Position numbers and translations under genes: made by a program
The notes under the pieces: model-generated
Told to the model about the DNA's origin: nothing
Databases searched by the model: none
What the model saw: only the letters and a program-made list of their open reading frames with translations
Assembly (NCBI GenBank): GCA_018055865.1
Contig: JAGPGR010000059.1
Span: 2,883-8,987, forward strand
DNA: 6,105 bases
DNA from: Paludibacteraceae bacterium
Lineage (GTDB): Bacteria; Bacteroidota; Bacteroidia; Bacteroidales; Paludibacteraceae
Direction: 5' to 3'
Shown: in pieces, positions 1 to 4,785 of the stretch
Numbering within the stretch: position 1 is the stretch's first letter
Layout: the number at the start of each line of letters is the position of its first letter

Positions 1-151
1 ATTCGCGTTTCGAACTATCCAACGGATGAAACTGCATATTCATATATTCCAGAAAATCCGATGTCGTTGGTTCTGTTTTTTGCTCCCGGGTAAGTTGCTC
101 GTAGGATTCCAGATTTTCAATAATATCGATTAGTATATCTTTGGTTTTCAT
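1..151 (-). CDS. N-terminus of a possible MarR-type regulator (partial)
   Basis: An open frame reads leftward from an ATG at 149-151 off the left edge, giving 50 complete codons with no stop. The peptide starts MKTKDILIDIIENLESYEQ and continues with a charged stretch, then DFLEYMNMQF. It has no signal peptide or membrane segment, so it should be cytoplasmic. A short amphipathic helix of the 'LI..LE.YE' kind followed by a 'DF..YLN'-like segment reminds me of the N-termini of Bacteroidota MarR-family regulators, but the DNA-binding winged helix would lie outside the window, so this family call is weak. The start is the only in-frame ATG before AT-rich non-coding DNA. No Shine-Dalgarno precedes it, which is normal for this phylum. 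It points away from the TonB receptor gene with 458 bp between them. If it is a regulator it might control itself or the receptor operon, but nothing in the sequence proves that. Confidence 0.5.
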   Translation of the reverse strand, partial: MKTKDILIDIIENLESYEQLTREQKTEPTTSDFLEYMNMQFHPLDSSKRE

Positions 152-170
152 GCGTTTATAATTTATTTAT

Positions 171-200
171 CTGCCCCCTAACCCCCTAAAGGGGGGATTT
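171..200. repeat. G/C-tract hairpin repeat
   Basis: Two C5 tracts (174-178 and 182-186), each followed by TAA, precede a G6 tract (191-196). CCCCCT at 182-187 can pair with AGGGGG at 190-195 around a two-base AA, and the first C tract can compete for the same G tract with a wider loop. C/G runs in otherwise AT-rich intergenic DNA stand out strongly. I recall very similar 'ccccctaaccccctaaaggggg' sequences dispersed between genes in many Bacteroidota genomes, so this is probably one copy of a dispersed palindromic element. It lies 20 bp upstream of the left-edge gene's start and would fall in its leader RNA if that gene is transcribed from further right. Confidence 0.6.
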
Positions 201-212
201 AGAGCGTTAAGT

Positions 213-220
213 TAGATTTG
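213..220 (+). promoter_or_regulatory. Possible -7 element (TAGATTTG), orphan
   Basis: TAGATTTG matches the Bacteroidota -7 consensus TAnnTTTG at all fixed positions and points into the repeat cluster. No TTTG-like -33 element lies about 20 bases upstream, where the G tract sits instead. If active it would transcribe the direct repeats at 245-406. A chance match is quite possible in DNA this AT-rich. Confidence 0.2.
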
Positions 221-244
221 TACGAATAGTTTAGTTAGCATAAT

Positions 245-298
245 CATTCCCTTGTGTGTCCTAAATTTTTCTTTTTGACATGGGTGTTTCATGTGTTT
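245..298. repeat. Imperfect direct repeat, copy 1, with hairpin
   Basis: This copy begins with CATTCCCTTGTGTGTC (245-260), identical over 16 bp to 358-373. It ends with a 22-bp block (277-298) that matches 385-406 at 18 of 22 positions; the linker is 5 bp longer than in copy 2. The end block contains a stem-loop, ACATG (278-282) pairing with CATGT (290-294) around a 7-base loop. On the minus strand a 26-codon open frame runs from 292 to 212, but the linker length difference shifts its frame relative to copy 2, which argues against conserved coding. No function is known to me. Confidence 0.6.
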
Positions 299-324
299 AT
301 TTTTTTAATTAAGGTCATATAGAA

Positions 325-340
325 TCCCGATATATCGGGA
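325..340. repeat. Perfect 16-bp palindrome
   Basis: TCCCGATATATCGGGA reads the same on both strands over all 16 bases and lies between the two direct repeats, 26 bp after copy 1 and 17 bp before copy 2. It could be a dimeric repressor operator or, more likely, a dispersed palindromic element: similar 'TCCCGATnnnATCGGGA' motifs recur in my memory of Bacteroidota intergenic DNA. With no spacer it would make a poor RNA hairpin, so a DNA-level or mobile-repeat explanation fits better than a terminator. Confidence 0.65.
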
Positions 341-357
341 CAAGCTATGCCATTAAA

Positions 358-406
358 CATTCCCTTGTGTGTCAAACCTATTTTGGCATGGCTGTTTCAT
401 GCGTTC
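358..406. repeat. Imperfect direct repeat, copy 2, with hairpin
   Basis: This is the second copy of the unit at 245-298, starting with the identical 16-mer and offset by 113 bp at its left end and 108 bp at its right. Its stem-loop is GCATG (386-390) with CATGC (398-402) around a 7-base loop. The outermost pair is G-C here and A-T in copy 1, a compensatory change that keeps the stem. A minus-strand ATG inside it opens only 15 codons. Confidence 0.6.
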
Positions 407-505
407 TATTATTATTGTATCGATTTTATTTATTTATCACTCATTGAATATGTTACTTATTTTCTGTCTTTTAAAAAAATATTGTTTTTAAAGGAAAAGA
501 AAATC

Positions 506-537
506 GTTGCATTTAAAACAAAAATGTTCCAGTTTTG
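506..537 (+). promoter_or_regulatory. Weak candidate promoter of the receptor operon
   Basis: CAGTTTTG at 530-537 differs from the Bacteroidota -7 consensus TAnnTTTG only at its first base. A TTG at 506-508 lies 21 bases upstream, a reasonable spacing for the -33 element. Transcription would begin near 543-546, leaving a leader of about 65 bases before the receptor ATG. The region is so AT-rich that other weak matches exist, so this is tentative. Confidence 0.25.
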
Positions 538-550
538 TTGAATGTAGAAC

Positions 551-568
551 AAATAAAATCTTTTATTT
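551..568. repeat. A/T inverted repeat in the receptor leader
   Basis: AAATAAAA (551-558) and TTTTATTT (561-568) are perfect reverse complements separated by TC. The site lies 41 bp upstream of the receptor start and just downstream of the candidate promoter, a typical place for an operator. In DNA this AT-rich it may also be chance, and as RNA the two-base loop would force some pairs open. Confidence 0.3.
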
Positions 569-609
569 AGAATAATTCAACAGTTTAATAAATAAAAATT
601 AAATATTTT

Positions 610-2997
610 ATGAGAATCCGTATAGTATGGGCCTTTTTAATCCTTTTTGTTACAGCAACATACTCACAAAACGGAAGTATTAAAGGGCGTGTTTTCAATG
701 AAAAAACAAACGAGCCGCTTGAATTTGCTACCGTTCAGATTCAGGGAACAACCATTGGTTCGACAACCGATTTGGACGGAAATTTTATTTTCACCGGCAT
801 TGAGCCCGGCTTTGTCAGGTTGATGGTCACTTATGTTGGGTTTGAAAAAACAGTTTCACCAGAAATCCAGGTTCAGGGTAATCAAACTGCATTTATTGAC
901 ATTGGAGTACCCGAAGCGTCTTTTGTATTCAATGAAGTGATAGTAAGGAGCAATCTTAATATCAAGCGGATAGAGAGTCCGGTATCTGTATTATCAGTAG
1001 GGGTGCAGCAAATAGAGAAAACGGCAGGTGCCAACCGCGACATATCGAAAGTGGTGCAAACATTGCCGGGTGTCGGTGCCACCGATCCGAATCGCAACGA
1101 CCTGATAGTGCGTGGTGGTGGGCCTTCTGAGAATGTATTCTACCTGGATGGAATTGAAATACCGGTTATAAATCACTTTGCAACACAGGGATCTTCCGGC
1201 GGTGCTATCGGAGTTATCAATCCTGATTTTATACGTGAAATCGATTTCTACACCGGAGCTTTTCCGGCCAACCGACCCAATGCGCTCAGCTCCGTAATGG
1301 AGCTGAAACAAAAAGACGGCAGTACGGACCGGATTCATACTAAATTATCCATTGGAGCTTCGGATGCCGCTCTCACACTCGACGGACCGGTGGGCGAAAA
1401 ATCAACTTTCATTGTTTCGGCTCGCCAATCGTACCTTCAGTTTCTTTTCAAACTGATTGGGCTGCCTTTCCTGCCAACTTACAATGATTTTCAGGTAAAA
1501 TATAAGTACAAAATTGATAAGAAAAATGAAATCACCTTTGTAGGGTTGGGTGCCATCGACAATTTGACACTCAACACCGGGCTGCAGGAAAACGGCACCG
1601 AAGCGCAAAAATACCTGTTGAGTTATCTTCCGGTATACAAACAGTGGAATTATGTGGTAGGAGCTGTTTACAAACATTTTGGAGAAAGTTACTACGACAC
1701 CTGGGTGCTGAGCCGGAATATGCTCCGAAACAGCAATTTTAAGTATCAGAATAACGATGAAACATTGCCGAAAATTTCGGATTACACATCCGACGAAGCA
1801 GAAAACAAAATTCGTTTTGAGCGAATGTATCCGGATTTACCCATAAAACTTTTGTTCGGAGGCGGACTGAAGTTGGCTCATTACACCAACGAAACAAACC
1901 GGAAAATATTCACAAACGGGCAACTCAATGATTTACAATACAGTACCGACTTGAATCTGTTGGGGTATCAGGCATTTGTACAAGCGTCAGATTCATACCT
2001 GGACGAAAGATTACGACTTTCGTTGGGCGTGAGCACCATTGGCAACAATTACAATAAAAACATGAGCAATCCGCTCAACCAGCTATCTCCAAGGCTTTCA
2101 CTTTCTTACAAACTGAATGACAAGCTGGATTTTAATACCAATTTCGGAAGATATGCATCGCAGCCGGCTTACACCACGTTGGGCTATAAACTGGCAACCG
2201 GAGGTGACTATGTGAATAAAAATGAAAAGCTCAAATCGATAATTTCGAATCAGGCAATTCTGGGATTTGACTATCGTCCGGCCGAAAAATTCCGCTTTAC
2301 GCTGGAAGGTTTTTACAAACAATATTCCAATTATCCGCTTTCGGTAGCCGATGGGCTTAGCATAGCCAGTAAAGGAACTGAGTACGGGCAAATAGGCGAC
2401 GAGGAAATCATTTCGACCGGAAAAGGAAGGGCTTACGGAGTGGAGTTTCTGACTAAAATCATTGAATGGAAACAACTGAATGCATCACTGACCTACACCT
2501 ATTTCAGGAGTGAATTTACAGATAAAAACGAAGTGTACCGCCCCTCGAGCTGGGATACCAGACACATGCTGAATCTGATAAGCAGTTACAAATTTCCTAA
2601 AAACTGGAATATAGCCACACGGTGGCGTTTTATTGGCGGAGCACCCTATTCTCCCGTTGATATTGAATTATCTGAAAACAAAGCAGCCTGGAGTGTAACC
2701 AATCAGGCAATTATTGACTATGGTAATTTTAATTCTCTGCGACTCAAAAACTCGCATCAGCTGGACGTAAGAATCGACAAAGAGTTTTATTTCAAAAAAT
2801 GGGTATTAAATTTGTATGCAGACATACAAAATGCGTATAATTTTCAATCACAAAGTCCGCCGATATACACCAACAGAGATACTGAAGGTAACGTAATGAA
2901 TAATATAAACGACCCTGAAAATTTTCAGGAAATTCGGATGATTGAAACATACAACGGTACCGTTTTGCCTACTATCGGAATTATTATAAAAATATAA
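610..2997 (+). CDS. TonB-dependent outer-membrane receptor
   Basis: This encodes a complete 795-aa receptor that would import a scarce ligand across the outer membrane using TonB energy. Residues 1-20 form a signal peptide (basic MRIR, hydrophobic core, ending ATYS-Q). Residues 23-100 match the carboxypeptidase-regulatory-like beta-sandwich common in this phylum (GSIKGRVFN..T.EPLEFA...GTT.GSTTDLDGNF...VTYVGF). A TonB-box-like segment FNEVIVRS is at 107-114. The plug domain covers about 118-235, with TLPGVG (151-156), IVRGGGPSENVFYLDG (166-181) and FYTGAFPANRPNALSS (213-228). The rest is a beta barrel ending in a strand, TIGIIIKI. Length is normal, with no frameshift. The ATG has no Shine-Dalgarno but an A/T-rich leader typical of Bacteroidota. 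The lipoprotein gene follows 48 bp later, probably in the same operon. It is not obviously a SusC: no SusD partner is present. The ligand is unknown; the DUF2271 partner suggests a redox-active substrate such as iron or a metal chelate (inference). Confidence 0.93.
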   Translation: MRIRIVWAFLILFVTATYSQNGSIKGRVFNEKTNEPLEFATVQIQGTTIGSTTDLDGNFIFTGIEPGFVRLMVTYVGFEKTVSPEIQVQGNQTAFIDIGVPEASFVFNEVIVRSNLNIKRIESPVSVLSVGVQQIEKTAGANRDISKVVQTLPGVGATDPNRNDLIVRGGGPSENVFYLDGIEIPVINHFATQGSSGGAIGVINPDFIREIDFYTGAFPANRPNALSSVMELKQKDGSTDRIHTKLSIGASDAALTLDGPVGEKSTFIVSARQSYLQFLFKLIGLPFLPTYNDFQVKYKYKIDKKNEITFVGLGAIDNLTLNTGLQENGTEAQKYLLSYLPVYKQWNYVVGAVYKHFGESYYDTWVLSRNMLRNSNFKYQNNDETLPKISDYTSDEAENKIRFERMYPDLPIKLLFGGGLKLAHYTNETNRKIFTNGQLNDLQYSTDLNLLGYQAFVQASDSYLDERLRLSLGVSTIGNNYNKNMSNPLNQLSPRLSLSYKLNDKLDFNTNFGRYASQPAYTTLGYKLATGGDYVNKNEKLKSIISNQAILGFDYRPAEKFRFTLEGFYKQYSNYPLSVADGLSIASKGTEYGQIGDEEIISTGKGRAYGVEFLTKIIEWKQLNASLTYTYFRSEFTDKNEVYRPSSWDTRHMLNLISSYKFPKNWNIATRWRFIGGAPYSPVDIELSENKAAWSVTNQAIIDYGNFNSLRLKNSHQLDVRIDKEFYFKKWVLNLYADIQNAYNFQSQSPPIYTNRDTEGNVMNNINDPENFQEIRMIETYNGTVLPTIGIIIKI

Positions 2998-3015
2998 TAC
3001 TGAATTGAATCAACA

Positions 3016-3036
3016 AATTTTTGATAACAAAAAATT
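3016..3036 (+). other. Intercistronic A/U hairpin
   Basis: AATTTTT (3016-3022) and AAAAATT (3030-3036) can form a 7-bp stem with a 7-base loop in the mRNA between the receptor and lipoprotein genes. Lacking G-C pairs and a trailing U run, it is unlikely to terminate transcription; at most it could affect mRNA stability or translation of the second gene. It may be chance. Confidence 0.2.
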
Positions 3037-3045
3037 GAAAATGAT

Positions 3046-3786
3046 ATGAAGACAAAGACATTCAACTTAACAATAGCCGTAATATCGGTACTATTTTTAT
3101 TCTCCTGTGTTTCGGCCGACAAAACTCCCGAAGTAGTTCCGGTATATACGTATGGAACAGCAGGAAATGGCACTCAAATAACACTGAAGTTCGAAAAGGG
3201 GAAAGCTCACAATCACCCGCTTTACGCCGTATGGCTGGCTGATAGCGACGGAAAGTACATTCAAACGCTGTATGTATCAGAAAGTATCGGGAAAGGATTT
3301 TTCCGGAGAGCCGACAGAAACACAGGCAAATGGATGCCGGGTGAAATTCAGCGTCCGGCAACACTGCCCTACTGGTTTCACCAGCGAAACATCACGAACG
3401 AAAAAGGCACTTTGCTCCCTACTCCCAAAAGCCCGGTCGTGGATGCTTATACAGGAGCTACTCCACTTTCCTCATTCGAAATGGTGCTGGCAACAGATGA
3501 AAAACTTAACGGGAAGTATCAACTTTATCTTGAACTAAATCAATCGTGGGACTGGAACGAATACTGGACAAATAACAAATACCCGGATGACAAGGAATAT
3601 AAAACTTCGAGCCAGCCGGCAGTAGTTTACAAGGCCGATTTCGACACTAATGATCAAAAAGAAATAGAAATGAAACCTATAGGTCACAGCCATTACGCAG
3701 GCGAAACCGGTGAATTATTTACAGATCTGAGTACTCTGAGTACAGCTCTGAAAATTGCAAATACAATTACCCTAACTGTGAAATAG
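3046..3786 (+). CDS. DUF2271-type lipoprotein, putatively flavinylated
   Basis: This is a 246-aa exported protein. Its signal peptide ends in the lipobox-like LFSC, so Cys21 should be lipidated and the protein anchored in the envelope. Family signatures as I know them for DUF2271 are HPLYAVWLADSDGKYIQTLY (57-76), a RPATLPYW segment (103-110), VVDAYTGATP (131-140) and GKYQLYLELNQSWDWNEYW (156-174). D133-A-Y-T-G-A-T139 fits Dxx(S/T)GA(T/S), the motif on whose final Thr/Ser the transferase ApbE attaches FMN. This makes T139 a candidate flavin site (inference). No transmembrane helix, cytochrome CxxCH motif or full FMN-binding domain is visible. It follows the TonB receptor by 48 bp on the same strand and is closed by a strong terminator, so the two probably form an operon. 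From memory, DUF2271 genes in other bacteria often neighbour PepSY membrane proteins and ApbE; neither is here. A Phe at lipobox -2 is slightly unusual. Biochemical function is unproven. Confidence 0.82.
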   Translation: MKTKTFNLTIAVISVLFLFSCVSADKTPEVVPVYTYGTAGNGTQITLKFEKGKAHNHPLYAVWLADSDGKYIQTLYVSESIGKGFFRRADRNTGKWMPGEIQRPATLPYWFHQRNITNEKGTLLPTPKSPVVDAYTGATPLSSFEMVLATDEKLNGKYQLYLELNQSWDWNEYWTNNKYPDDKEYKTSSQPAVVYKADFDTNDQKEIEMKPIGHSHYAGETGELFTDLSTLSTALKIANTITLTVK

Positions 3787-3825
3787 GCTATTCCGGATAA
3801 AAAAAGATAAAATAATTTTTTCAAA

Positions 3826-3881
3826 AAAAAAAGCTGTATGTCTGGCAATCGTTGACTTTGTCAGGATTTACAGTTTTTTTT
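3826..3881 (+). terminator. Hairpin terminator after the lipoprotein gene
   Basis: CTGTA (3834-3838) pairs with TACAG (3869-3873), and above a small internal loop CTGGCAA (3842-3848) pairs with TTGTCAG (3858-3864) with one G-T wobble, around a 9-base loop. A run of eight T (3874-3881) follows at once. The A run before the stem (3823-3832) can pair with the T run, lengthening the stem. This is a good intrinsic terminator 40 bp past the stop codon, ending the receptor-lipoprotein operon and separating it from tyrA. The upstream A run would let it also work in reverse, though no leftward gene needs it. Confidence 0.85.
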
Positions 3882-3918
3882 ATTTTGGGCAAAAATCTAT
3901 CCTTTCGTTCATTTTTCC

Positions 3919-3926
3919 TAACTTTG
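3919..3926 (+). promoter_or_regulatory. tyrA promoter -7 element (TAACTTTG)
   Basis: TAACTTTG is a perfect match to the Bacteroidota sigma-ABfr -7 consensus TAnnTTTG, 22 bp upstream of the tyrA ATG and just after the preceding operon's terminator. The initiation site should be about 3931-3934, giving a very short leader. No clear TTTG lies at the usual ~20-base spacing; the nearest, 3884-3887, is 31 bases away, so the -33 element is weak or absent. Confidence 0.65.
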
Positions 3927-3940
3927 CAGTACAAAAAAAC

Positions 3941-3944
3941 AGGA
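3941..3944 (+). promoter_or_regulatory. Shine-Dalgarno-like AGGA before tyrA
   Basis: AGGA lies four bases upstream of the ATG at 3949 and supports that start. The other complete genes in the window start without such a sequence, so this one may be translated in the more conventional way. The spacing is slightly short. Confidence 0.5.
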
Positions 3945-3948
3945 AAAT

Positions 3949-4722
3949 ATGAAAATTCTGATAACAGGTGCCGGAAAAATGGGGACCTTTCTTACCGACG
4001 TTCTCTGCATTCAGCATGAAGTGGCGCTTTATGATACTGATCCGAAGAAACTTCGCTTTGTTTTCAACACGCTCCGCCTTACTCAATTAGATGAAATAAA
4101 GGAGTTTGAACCCGAATTGCTTATCAATTGTGTAACACTAAAATACACCATCGATGCATTCGAAAAAGTGCTGCCTTATCTTCCACAAAACTGCATTATT
4201 TCTGATATCGCATCGGTTAAAACAGGTTTGCAGGAGTACTATGAAAAATGTGGAAGACGCTATGTATCCACACACCCCATGTTCGGACCTACTTTTGCCA
4301 CGCTCGATAATCTGAGCACGCAGAGTGCGATCATCATCTCAGAATCCGACCACATGGGCAAAGCATTTTTCAAAGATTTGTACCAGTCGCTGCATCTCCG
4401 GATTTTTGAATACAGTTTTGAGGAACATGATGAGACCATCGCTTATTCGTTATCCATTCCGTTTGCATCCACGCTTGTTTTTGCATCGGTGATGAAACAT
4501 CAGGAAGCGCCGGGTACTACATTTAAACGCCACATGGATATAGCCAAAGGATTGCTTTCAGAAGATGATTTTCTGTTGTCTGAAATTCTATTCAATCCTC
4601 ACACTCCCAGACAAGTAGAAAACATACGGAAGGAGCTGCTTGATTTACTCGACATTATAGAAACTAAAGATAACGAACGAATGCTGGGTTTTTTAACCAA
4701 GGTGAGAAAAAATATCGAGTAA
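3949..4722 (+). CDS. tyrA: Prephenate dehydrogenase
   Basis: TyrA oxidatively decarboxylates prephenate to 4-hydroxyphenylpyruvate in cytoplasmic tyrosine synthesis. The 257-aa protein starts with a Rossmann fold, GAGKMG at 7-12 (GxGxxG); Asp29-Thr-Asp31 after the second strand favours NAD over NADP (inference). SDIASVK (85-91) and THPMFGPT (108-115) correspond to the family's Ser-Val-Lys and His-Pro substrate-binding motifs. EHDETIAYS (159-167) begins the helical dimerisation domain, which runs to the C-terminus. MKHQEAPGTTFKRHMDIAKGLLSEDD is the region I recall as near-invariant among Bacteroidales TyrA proteins. There is no ACT domain and no fused chorismate mutase. The family's SHLPH motif reads LSIPF here (168-172). 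The ATG is supported by an AGGA and a -7 element. It is monocistronic between two terminators and not clustered with other aromatic-pathway genes in the window. Arogenate use cannot be excluded from sequence. Confidence 0.9.
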   Translation: MKILITGAGKMGTFLTDVLCIQHEVALYDTDPKKLRFVFNTLRLTQLDEIKEFEPELLINCVTLKYTIDAFEKVLPYLPQNCIISDIASVKTGLQEYYEKCGRRYVSTHPMFGPTFATLDNLSTQSAIIISESDHMGKAFFKDLYQSLHLRIFEYSFEEHDETIAYSLSIPFASTLVFASVMKHQEAPGTTFKRHMDIAKGLLSEDDFLLSEILFNPHTPRQVENIRKELLDLLDIIETKDNERMLGFLTKVRKNIE

Positions 4723-4728
4723 AATAAA

Positions 4729-4764
4729 AAAGGGGAAAATCCGGTTATCCGGACAATCCCCTTT
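4729..4764. terminator. Two-tier terminator between convergent genes
   Basis: AAAGGGGA (4729-4736) pairs with TCCCCTTT (4757-4764). Inside, after a symmetric three-base internal loop, TCCGG (4740-4744) pairs with CCGGA (4749-4753) around a TTAT tetraloop. It starts 6 bp after the tyrA stop and ends 21 bp from the amylase stop. Read on the minus strand the stem is followed by TTTTTTATTTTA, so it is a strong terminator for the amylase gene. On the plus strand the T run is short (TTTAT), so termination after tyrA may be weaker. Confidence 0.85.
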
Positions 4765-4785
4765 ATCAAACAAACAAATAATATC

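Larger units (their letters stand above)
152..609. other. AT-rich, repeat-containing intergenic region
   Basis: This 458-bp stretch separates the divergent left-edge gene from the TonB receptor gene and shows no convincing gene. It contains a C5/G6 hairpin repeat (171-200), two diverged ~50-bp direct repeats (245-298 and 358-406), a perfect 16-bp palindrome (325-340) and an A/T inverted repeat (551-568). The right part, about 410-609, is very AT-rich and probably holds the promoter of the receptor operon. A 64-codon open frame at 347-541 overlaps the second repeat; its Phe/Ile/Lys-rich composition is what AT-rich DNA gives by chance, so I do not call it a gene. Confidence 0.8.

Noticed and set aside
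212..292. 26-codon minus-strand frame in repeat copy 1
   Set aside because: The equivalent frame in copy 2 is shifted by a 5-bp linker difference and stops after 15 codons, so coding does not explain the repeat. I kept it only as a note in the findings.
347..541. 64-codon plus-strand open frame in the intergenic region
   Set aside because: Its Phe/Ile/Tyr/Lys-rich translation is what AT-rich DNA yields, it begins inside a repeat region, has no Shine-Dalgarno or familiar motif, and overlaps the presumed promoter of the receptor gene.
994..1338. 114-codon minus-strand frame opposite the TonB receptor plug
   Set aside because: It is antisense to the most conserved part of the receptor and has no recognisable domain; it is a shadow of the real gene's codon use.
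610..2997. Interpretation of the receptor as a SusC-type glycan importer
   Set aside because: At 795 aa it is shorter than typical SusC (about 1000 aa), and the next gene is a DUF2271 lipoprotein rather than SusD.
3272..3538. 88-codon plus-strand frame inside the DUF2271 gene
   Set aside because: It is an alternate frame within a gene that has clear family motifs, with no independent support.
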